Both the position numbers and the translations under genes were made by a program. From NCBI GenBank assembly GCA_028817685.1, contig JAPPPC010000134.1, positions 1-12,721 on the forward strand: DNA of 12,721 nucleotides. Direction: 5' to 3'. Positions within the stretch are counted from its first letter, which is position 1. Each line of letters begins with the position of its first letter. Below, piece by piece: positions 1 to 5,335 of the stretch. The notes below the pieces were generated by a model. That model was not told the DNA's origin, made no database searches, and saw only the letters and a program-made list of their open reading frames with translations. The stretch comes from Rhodospirillaceae bacterium. GTDB lineage: Bacteria; Pseudomonadota; Alphaproteobacteria; UBA8366; GCA-2717185.

Positions 1-1643
1 CAGCGGCAGGCCGTGCGGCGGCGCGCCGCCGGGCGGCGCTCGAGGGCGCCGCCGTCGCCGGGCTGTTCCTGCACAGCTACGCAAATGCGGCCCACGAAAG
101 GCGGGCTGGCGAAATCCTCGCCGAAGAACTGCCGGGCGTCGAGATTGCGCTTTCAAGCGACGTGCTGCCGATCTTCCGAGAGTATGAGCGCGGCATGGCG
201 ACGGCCCTGAACGCCTCCGTACAGCCGCTGGTCGGGCGTTACATCAGAAAGCTCGAGACGGAAATGGATCGGCGGGGGTTCTCCGCACCGCTTCGCGTGA
301 TGAAGTCGAACGGCGGAATCTTCTCGCCCGACCAGGCCGCCCGACAATCGGTCCACATGGCGCTGTCCGGGCCCGCCGCCGGCGTCCGGGGGGCGGCGCG
401 CGTCGCCGAGCTGGCGGGATTTCCGGATTTGATGACCATCGACATGGGCGGGACAAGCGCCGATGTCTGCCTGATACGCGACGGCGAGCCCAGTATCTCG
501 AAGGATAGTGAGATCGGGCCGTTTCCCTTGTCGATCCCGATCATCGACATCCACACCATCGGTGCCGGGGGCGGCAGCATCGCGTCGGTCACGGAGCAGG
601 GCGGGATGCTCGTCGGCCCCGAAAGTGCCGGCGCCGATCCCGGACCAGCCTGTTACGGCAAAGGGGGCGACCGGCCGACGGTCACCGATGCCAATCTTCT
701 GCTCGGACGTATTCCGCCGCACCTTCTCGATGGCGAGGTGTCGATCGACCCGGCGCTGTCCGAGCGCGCGATCGAGCAGCATGTCGCCCGTCCTCTCGGG
801 ATCAGCACCGTGACCGCGGCGCGCGGTATCCTTGCGATCGTCAACAACAACATGGTTGGCGCCCTGAAGGTCGTCTCGGTCGAAAAGGGATATGATCCTG
901 CCGCGTTCACGCTCTGCGCCTTCGGCGGCGCCGGGCCGGTGCACGCCGGGGAGATCGCCCGCCTCCTGGGCGCCCGCCGTACCTTGGTCCCACGCCATCC
1001 CGGAATCCTCTGTGCGATCGGTCTCCTGGCTGCGGACCTACGGTACGATTTCGTCAGAACACGGCTTCAGCGTGCGCCGGACTACGACCTTGCCGCTATG
1101 GCGGAGACGTTCGATGAGCTGATGCGAGAGGCGACGGCGCGTTTGGAGGCGGAAGGGGTCTCCCCTGATCAGCGGCGTTTCGAGCCCTCGGCGGACCTCC
1201 GATATGCGCGCCAGGGGGTCGAAATCACCGTGCCCTGGGCGGCGGCCGAGGTTTCCGACGCAGGCGTCGAGGGTGTCATCGCGGAATTCCATCGCCTGCA
1301 CAACCAGCTCTATACCTTTGCGGACCAGGAAGCGCCGGTCGAGATTGTCAATCTCAGGGTAACCGCCACCGGCCTCACGGACGAAGTCGCAATGCCGCGC
1401 CTCGACCGGGTCGAGCCGGGCACCATCGCGCCCGCGGACGGCGAGCGCTTGGTCGTCTTCGAAGAGGATGTCCCCATGCGCGTTCCGACCTATCGCCGCG
1501 AGGCGCTTCGCGCCGGCCACGTCATCGCGGGACCGGGCGTCGTCGACCAGTTGGATACAACGACATTGATCCTGCCAGGCCAACGATGCGAGATCGATGA
1601 GGGCGGCAATTTCATTCTCACCGAGGAGGGAGACAGGCCATGA
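1..1643 (+). CDS. Hydantoinase/oxoprolinase family protein, HyuA-type subunit (5' truncated)
   Basis: This is the HyuA-like, ATP-binding half of an ATP-dependent cyclic-amide hydrolase (5-oxoprolinase / N-methylhydantoinase family), expected to be cytosolic and paired with the HyuB-type protein that follows. The frame is open to the left edge (first full codon at base 3), leaving 546 residues. By comparison with the complete paralogue at 5336, about 145-150 N-terminal residues, including the first phosphate-binding motif, lie outside the window. Visible family motifs are LFLHSYAN (from about base 63), the ASKHA-type DMGGTSAD (from 441), GAGGGS (from 561) and FGGAGPVHAGE (from 921), followed by a C-terminal beta-rich region ending at TGA 1641-1643. 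The stop overlaps the next start as ATGA, so the two are translationally coupled. The family call is firm. The substrate is unknown; hydantoins, oxoproline, lactams and acetone-carboxylase-like roles all occur in this superfamily. Confidence 0.93.
   Translation, partial: AAGRAAARRRAALEGAAVAGLFLHSYANAAHERRAGEILAEELPGVEIALSSDVLPIFREYERGMATALNASVQPLVGRYIRKLETEMDRRGFSAPLRVMKSNGGIFSPDQAARQSVHMALSGPAAGVRGAARVAELAGFPDLMTIDMGGTSADVCLIRDGEPSISKDSEIGPFPLSIPIIDIHTIGAGGGSIASVTEQGGMLVGPESAGADPGPACYGKGGDRPTVTDANLLLGRIPPHLLDGEVSIDPALSERAIEQHVARPLGISTVTAARGILAIVNNNMVGALKVVSVEKGYDPAAFTLCAFGGAGPVHAGEIARLLGARRTLVPRHPGILCAIGLLAADLRYDFVRTRLQRAPDYDLAAMAETFDELMREATARLEAEGVSPDQRRFEPSADLRYARQGVEITVPWAAAEVSDAGVEGVIAEFHRLHNQLYTFADQEAPVEIVNLRVTATGLTDEVAMPRLDRVEPGTIAPADGERLVVFEEDVPMRVPTYRREALRAGHVIAGPGVVDQLDTTTLILPGQRCEIDEGGNFILTEEGDRP
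1624..1630 (+). promoter_or_regulatory. Ribosome binding site of the first hyuB-type gene
   Basis: AGGAGGG lies 9 nt before ATG 1640, inside the end of the upstream hyuA-type gene. This near-perfect Shine-Dalgarno match fixes the start and suggests strong translation in addition to the coupling from the ATGA overlap. Confidence 0.75.
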
Positions 1644-3454
1644 GCCGCGAGGCGACGACCGATACCGTCACGCTGGAGCTGATCACCGGCACGTTGCGGG
1701 CGGCCCGCGAGGAAATGGAAGCGCTGATCGACCGCACCGCGATGAGCCCGTTCATTCGCGAAAAGAAGGATTTTTTCACCTCTTTCCTGAACCGCGACGG
1801 CAAGCTCGTCATCTCCACCAGCCTGACCCTGTCCGGCAATCTTGTCGAAGGCGTGTTCCAGCAATATCCGAGTCAGACGATGGCCGACGGCGACCTATAC
1901 ATCTACAACGACGCCTATGGCACGGGCGGCGGCGTTTCGCATCTGCCCGACATGGTGTTCTTGGCGCCGGTCTTCCATGACAACAAGCTATTCGCCTTCG
2001 CCGAATCCTGGGGGCATCTCTGGGATATCGGCGGTACGGTCCCGGGCAGCATCAGCCCGGAGGCGACCAGCACGTTTCAGGAAGGCGTCCTGATCCCACC
2101 GGTCAAAGTGATGGCCGAGGGCGTTCTGAACGAGGAAGTGTTCCGTATCTTCACGCGCAACTCGCGCTTCCCCGACATGATGCGCGGTGACCTGAAAGCC
2201 CTCATGGCGGCGTGCCACCTTGGTAAGAGGCGGCTCGAAGACGCGATGGACCGGTTCGGGGCCGATGCGGTGGAAGACGCTTTCGAATTCATGCTTTCGC
2301 AGTCGGAACAAGCGCTGCGCACCGAAATCGAGCGCCGTGTGCCCGACGGTACGTTTGGCTTCCGCGACTATATCGATTCCGACGTGGTGACGGATCAGAG
2401 CCAATCCGTGCACGTTTCCCTTGCCAAGTCGGACGGGAAGATCAGCCTCGACTTCAGCGGCAGCGCTGACCAGGCCGAAGGGCCGATCAACTTCATCATG
2501 GACGATAGCGTGCCGAAATATATGTGCGGGCTGTATTTCACCATGCACGATCCGAACATCCGCATGAACGCCGGGTTCGAGCGCGCCATCGACGAAATCA
2601 TCAAACGACCGGGCAGCTTGGTGGCGCCAGTCGAGCCGGCGCCGATCGGCCTCCGCACGCATACCATGATCCGGGTCAACTCGGCCCTGTTCGGCGCGAT
2701 CGCGCAGGCGACAGGCGGCGACGCCTCGGCCGCCTCCAGTGTCTACGTGCTGTACTACCTGCGTAGCGAGGACCGGGCGACCGGACGCGTCGACCTCTGT
2801 ATCGAAGGTCTCGGCGTCGGCTTCGGCGCACGCACCTACGCCGATGGGACCGACGCGGTCTACTACGTGGCCCAAAAGAACTATCCGCTCGAATTCGCTG
2901 AGATGGAGTTCGGCGTCGAGATCGAAGCCTTTCGCATTCACGCCGATTCCGGCGGCCCCGGGCGCTGGCGCGGCGGTTGCGGCATCATCCGCGACGTCCG
3001 CGTCCTGGCCGACGATGCCACGCTCGGTGTCAGGCTCGACAACTGCAAATTCCCCGCTTTCGGCGTCGCCGGCGGACAGTCCGGCCGGCCCGGTCGCATC
3101 ATTATCAATCCCGACGGGCCGGAGCCCTATGAGCTCAAATCCATGAGTGACGGCAACCGGCTGAGGAAGGGCGACCTAATCCGGGTCATCACCCCCGGCG
3201 GCGGGGGCTGGGGGCCGCCGGCGGAACGGCCGGCCGAAAGCGTCTTGGACGACGTTTTGGATGGGTTCGTTTCGGTCGAGAGCGCCTATGACGATTACGG
3301 CGTGGTTCTCAGCGCCGATGGCGTGTCATTGGATATGGATGCCACGGCACGACGGCGAAGCGAGTTGAACGCACCGACCGGCATGTTCCACCGTAACCAA
3401 TACTTCAGCGGCAGCACGGCCGAATCGCTCGATGATGAGGTCGCCGCGGAATGA
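1640..3454 (+). CDS. Hydantoinase B/oxoprolinase family protein, HyuB-type subunit
   Basis: This is the HyuB-type partner (Hydantoinase_B family, 604 residues) of the truncated HyuA upstream. Together the two proteins are expected to open a cyclic amide with ATP. Family hallmarks are visible in order: an N-terminal RTAMSPFIREKKDF segment; NDAYGTGGGVSHLPD (residues 90-104); HLWDIGG (126-132), the usual histidine/aspartate signature region of this family; QEGVLIPPVK; and the C-terminal glycine turn GGGGWG (520-525). The start is fixed by the ATGA overlap and by AGGAGGG 9 nt upstream. After the glycine turn the tail is about 80 residues, longer than in the paralogue at 7411 (about 56). It ends in an acidic, serine-rich stretch of unknown role. 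The two HyuB proteins of this window are clearly paralogous but diverged, so they probably do not share a substrate. No other family fits. Confidence 0.94.
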   Translation: MSREATTDTVTLELITGTLRAAREEMEALIDRTAMSPFIREKKDFFTSFLNRDGKLVISTSLTLSGNLVEGVFQQYPSQTMADGDLYIYNDAYGTGGGVSHLPDMVFLAPVFHDNKLFAFAESWGHLWDIGGTVPGSISPEATSTFQEGVLIPPVKVMAEGVLNEEVFRIFTRNSRFPDMMRGDLKALMAACHLGKRRLEDAMDRFGADAVEDAFEFMLSQSEQALRTEIERRVPDGTFGFRDYIDSDVVTDQSQSVHVSLAKSDGKISLDFSGSADQAEGPINFIMDDSVPKYMCGLYFTMHDPNIRMNAGFERAIDEIIKRPGSLVAPVEPAPIGLRTHTMIRVNSALFGAIAQATGGDASAASSVYVLYYLRSEDRATGRVDLCIEGLGVGFGARTYADGTDAVYYVAQKNYPLEFAEMEFGVEIEAFRIHADSGGPGRWRGGCGIIRDVRVLADDATLGVRLDNCKFPAFGVAGGQSGRPGRIIINPDGPEPYELKSMSDGNRLRKGDLIRVITPGGGGWGPPAERPAESVLDDVLDGFVSVESAYDDYGVVLSADGVSLDMDATARRRSELNAPTGMFHRNQYFSGSTAESLDDEVAAE

Positions 3455-3572
3455 GTTAAGTCTGGCGGCATCGGGTTCGCACCAGCTTTGTCGATTGCGC
3501 GGTCGCAGCGGAACCGGGCCCGCTTCTATGCGGATACGGTGTAGATTCTTGCGGCGCGTTCCTGACGTCTTA

Positions 3573-3584
3573 AATTGGTCAATT
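3573..3584. repeat. 12-bp inverted repeat AATTGGTCAATT
   Basis: AATTG and CAATT flank a GT centre in an otherwise unremarkable spacer. It resembles the half-site style of GntR-family operators (TTGGT/ACCAA-like), but it lies almost 400 bp before the next gene and could be chance. Confidence 0.3.
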
Positions 3585-3944
3585 CACGATCTCACGAACC
3601 GAAACTTGTTCGCTTCTCTTTCCGATTCGGACATGGGGTTGGCAACCTTCGATTTGTTGTGCGGCTCTCCTCCTAAATCGCGCGCCACTCCGTGAATAAC
3701 ACAAACAAACAGTTCGAAGTTTCTCCTGTGAGGCGCGCCACGCTCTCAAGTAGCGAAGCGGTGGAGCAAACAAGAACCGGACCCCGGGCTCCGTCCCCGT
3801 CGGAGATTCGAACCTGCGCCTCCGGGGCGCACTCGTTCTTATGACGGTGAATGCGAGACGGGTCGATTTCAGGCACGGTGAACGGGTGCAAATTTTCCTA
3901 TAGTGCGGACCGAACCAACAATCATACGCATCGGACAAATAGGG

Positions 3945-3950
3945 AAGGGA
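3945..3950 (+). promoter_or_regulatory. Ribosome binding site that decides a TTG start
   Basis: AAGGGA lies 7 nt before TTG 3958, within a longer purine run (3941-3950). No in-frame ATG or GTG stands between it and the cofactor-binding motif of the dehydrogenase. This supports the rare TTG start. Confidence 0.65.
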
Positions 3951-3957
3951 ATCAGTC

Positions 3958-4791
3958 TTGGCGGAATTGGAAGGTAAAGTCGCGGTCATCACCGGCGGCG
4001 CAAGCGGTATCGGCGAAGCATCGGTGCGCTTGTTCGTGGCAGAGGGCGCCAAGGTCGTCATCGCCGACATGCAGCGTGAACGCGGCGAGGCGCTGGCGGC
4101 AGAGCTGGGCGAGGCAGCGGTGTTTGTCGCCTGCGAAGTGCGGCAGGAGGACCAGGTGAAGGCCGCTATCGACACTGCGGTCGCGAAATGGGGCCGCCTC
4201 GACTGCATGTTCAACAATGCGGGCTTCGGCGGCGCGCTTGGTCTGTACGAGGAAATCCCGGCCGAAGATTTCGACATGACCTTCGACGTGCTGGTGAAGG
4301 GTGTCTTTCTCGGCATGAAACACGCCGTCCCGGTGATGCGGGCGCAAGGCGGCGGCTCAATCATCAACACCGGCTCGATGGCGGGCGTCACGGCCGGGCG
4401 CGGGCCGCTGGTCTATTCCGCCGCCAAGGCCGCGGTCATCCACATGTCCAAAACCGCCGCCATGCCCTATGGCGAAGACAGTATCCGCGTGAACTGCATC
4501 TGCCCCGGCTACATCCCGACACCGTTGACGACGAATGCCGTCGGCAAGCCGGACGAACTGGTCGCCGAACGCGCGACCGATTACCCCGAGCGCCAACCGA
4601 TCCCGAGAGCCGGTACACCGGACGACATCGCCCAGATGGCCCTGTACCTAGCCAGCGACCGGTCCAGCTTCGTCAGTGGCCAGGCCATTGTGGTGGACGG
4701 CGCCTGCGCCAGCGGTGTCATGTGGGCCGATCAGGCCCCAGGGTACAAAGAGTACCGTCCGATCAAGGTGTATAACCCCGATATGGTCTGA
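3958..4791 (+). CDS. Classical short-chain dehydrogenase/reductase (SDR), TTG start
   Basis: A 277-residue Rossmann-fold oxidoreductase, cytosolic, expected to interconvert an alcohol and a ketone or aldehyde with a nicotinamide cofactor. Motifs are TGGASGIG (12-19, cofactor-binding loop), D37 at the end of the second strand (favours NAD over NADP), NNAG (86-89), catalytic S140, Y153 and K157 (YSAAK), and PG at 183-184 with the following IPTPL. The usual tetrad asparagine in the VNVKG context is a leucine here (L112, context DVLVKGVFLG). The protein runs about 30 residues past the usual C-terminal VVDG end (ACASGVMWADQ and on), giving a longer tail than typical 250-residue relatives. TTG is chosen because the purine-rich RBS sits 7 nt upstream and MAELEGKVAVITGG is a standard SDR N-terminus. 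It stands alone between two hyu blocks, so a role on the same substrate route is inference. The substrate is unknown. Confidence 0.93.
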   Translation: MAELEGKVAVITGGASGIGEASVRLFVAEGAKVVIADMQRERGEALAAELGEAAVFVACEVRQEDQVKAAIDTAVAKWGRLDCMFNNAGFGGALGLYEEIPAEDFDMTFDVLVKGVFLGMKHAVPVMRAQGGGSIINTGSMAGVTAGRGPLVYSAAKAAVIHMSKTAAMPYGEDSIRVNCICPGYIPTPLTTNAVGKPDELVAERATDYPERQPIPRAGTPDDIAQMALYLASDRSSFVSGQAIVVDGACASGVMWADQAPGYKEYRPIKVYNPDMV

Positions 4792-4874
4792 CGGAGTGCA
4801 ACAATCTTGCCTCTGGAATCGGTTTGAGTCAGACTTGCCGCCTAAGTTGTGTCCTAAGGAGCGTACTGAATCGC

Positions 4875-4893
4875 GAGACAAACAGTCTCTTTC
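4875..4893 (+). terminator. Possible weak intrinsic terminator after the SDR gene
   Basis: GAGAC (4875-4879), a five-base loop AAACA and GTCTC (4885-4889) form a 5-bp hairpin followed by TTTCT. The stem is short and the T-run is interrupted, so this is only a weak candidate. It lies about 85 bp after the SDR stop and 27 bp before the next start. Confidence 0.25.
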
Positions 4894-4919
4894 TGATGGC
4901 AAAGATGGGGGTAGTAGCA

Positions 4920-5120
4920 ATGACCAGACCCGCGCCGAAACCATTCGATCCAAATCGCGTCAAGTCAGAAGCCGAAAATGCGGAGGAAGCGTTAAAAGAC
5001 GCAAAATTCGCCGCTGAGACCGGAAAGGGCCAAATCAATCGGGGAGAAAACCTGAGCGATACGGCAGGCTCGGCACGCCACACGCTGACGGACACCGTTC
5101 CCGATAAAAAAGGGGCCTAA
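4920..5120 (+). CDS. Small charged hypothetical protein (66 aa)
   Basis: I do not recognise this protein. It is a short, hydrophilic protein rich in Lys, Glu, Asp and Ala, with no membrane segment or cysteine. The middle (about residues 14-36, KSEAENAEEALKDAKFAAE) looks strongly helical. ATG 4920 is chosen because GGGGG lies 8 nt upstream; in-frame ATGs at 4896 and 4905 would add eight or five residues but have weaker leaders. Base composition is visibly less GC-rich than in the neighbouring enzymes, and A/T third positions are common, which could mean recent arrival or a low-expression gene. The stop codon falls inside the loop of the leftward terminator hairpin at 5106-5126. It could still be a chance frame. 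Confidence 0.45.
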   Translation: MTRPAPKPFDPNRVKSEAENAEEALKDAKFAAETGKGQINRGENLSDTAGSARHTLTDTVPDKKGA

Positions 5121-5126
5121 AGCCCC
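5106..5126 (-). terminator. Strong intrinsic terminator pointing left
   Basis: Read on the minus strand, GGGGC, a loop TTTAG and GCCCC form a GC stem followed directly by TTTTTT. This is a textbook rho-independent terminator for leftward transcription. On the + strand the tail is CGCCCTTGAG, without a T-run, so it is poor in the direction of the surrounding genes. No convincing leftward gene lies to its right, which makes its purpose unclear. Confidence 0.65.
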
Positions 5127-5335
5127 GCCCTTGAGACCGTCTTGTCAGCGGGCACCGCACATGTGCCCCTCTCCCGGCGACATGCGTCGGCGGCGTTGCC
5201 GGGTCTGCGGTGTGCCGGCGCTGCGGGGGCGGCAGGTCTGCAAAGCGATCCAGGCACAAAGCCCGTTTGTCTTGCATTCCGAACCGATCCCGATTAATTT
5301 GTTTGTATACAAATAAATTAATCGGGCTAAATCGC
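5121..5335. other. Leader / intergenic region before the second hyuA gene
   Basis: A 215-bp spacer in two halves. The left half (about 5127-5250) is very GC-rich and full of self-complementary pieces: GGGCAC/GTGCCC (5150-5155 with 5163-5168) and CCCGGC/GCCGGG (5173-5178 with 5198-5203), the latter enclosing CGAC/GTCG. The right half is AT-rich and carries the 38-bp palindrome. Short frames cross it on both strands (61 codons on +, ending 5316; 65 codons on -, 5145-5342), but neither has a recognised family or a good ribosome binding site. The promoter of the downstream operon should lie here. I cannot pick a clear -35/-10 pair; TATACA at 5306-5311 inside the palindrome is only a possible -10. 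Confidence 0.5.
5289..5326. promoter_or_regulatory. 38-bp near-perfect palindrome, candidate operator of the hyuAB-Mo hydroxylase operon
   Basis: The arms CCCGATTAATTT (5289-5300) and AAATTAATCGGG (5315-5326) are exact reverse complements. The core TTTGTATACAAA (5302-5313) is itself a perfect 12-bp palindrome. Only the pair 5301/5314 (G/T) breaks symmetry over all 38 bp. The centre lies 28 bp before the GTG start proposed for the second hyuA gene. Its AT-rich core stands out sharply in this GC-rich DNA. Long palindromes of this style over promoters are typical sites for dimeric winged-helix repressors (MarR, GntR). The co-encoded MarR protein (9176-9628) is the obvious candidate binder, by inference. 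In RNA, G5301 and U5314 could pair, so a long hairpin just before the start codon is an alternative reading. Confidence 0.75.

Larger units (their letters stand above)
3455..3957. other. Gene-poor spacer of about 500 bp, lower GC
   Basis: I see no convincing gene here. The only + strand frame (3432-3695) starts inside the hyuB-type gene and has no recognisable motif. Small structures are present. AATTGGTCAATT (3573-3584) is a 12-bp inverted repeat. GCGCGCCAC occurs twice (3680-3688 and 3733-3741), each copy about ten bases after CTCCT. An imperfect hairpin (3796-3827) holds a tRNA T-loop-like GATTCGAAC. TATAGT (3899-3904) could be a -10 box for the dehydrogenase gene, but I find no good -35 at the right distance. 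I see no clear terminator after the hyuB-type stop. Confidence 0.5.

Noticed and set aside
153..998. Long minus-strand open frame (281 codons) opposite the first hyuA-type gene
   Set aside because: It is antisense to a clearly recognised protein. Long opposite frames are expected in GC-rich coding DNA. The translation is Asp/Arg/Gly-rich with no family motif.
1988..2941. Long minus-strand open frame (317 codons) opposite the first hyuB-type gene
   Set aside because: It lies wholly inside a recognised gene, and its translation is His/Arg/Asp-rich and shows no domain. It is a codon-bias shadow.
3796..3860. tRNA-like sequence on the minus strand (GGTTCGAATC T-loop and a CAT triplet in an N-T-CAT-A-A context)
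   Set aside because: The T-stem bases on the two sides of the loop do not pair (GCAGG against CTCCG), the anticodon stem does not pair, and the spacing between anticodon and T-loop is too long. At best it is a decayed remnant.
3579..4391. Minus-strand frame of 270 codons covering the spacer and half of the SDR gene
   Set aside because: Most of it is antisense to the SDR, and the part over the spacer has no motif and no ribosome site. A real leftward gene here would leave the TTG-started SDR without room for its promoter.
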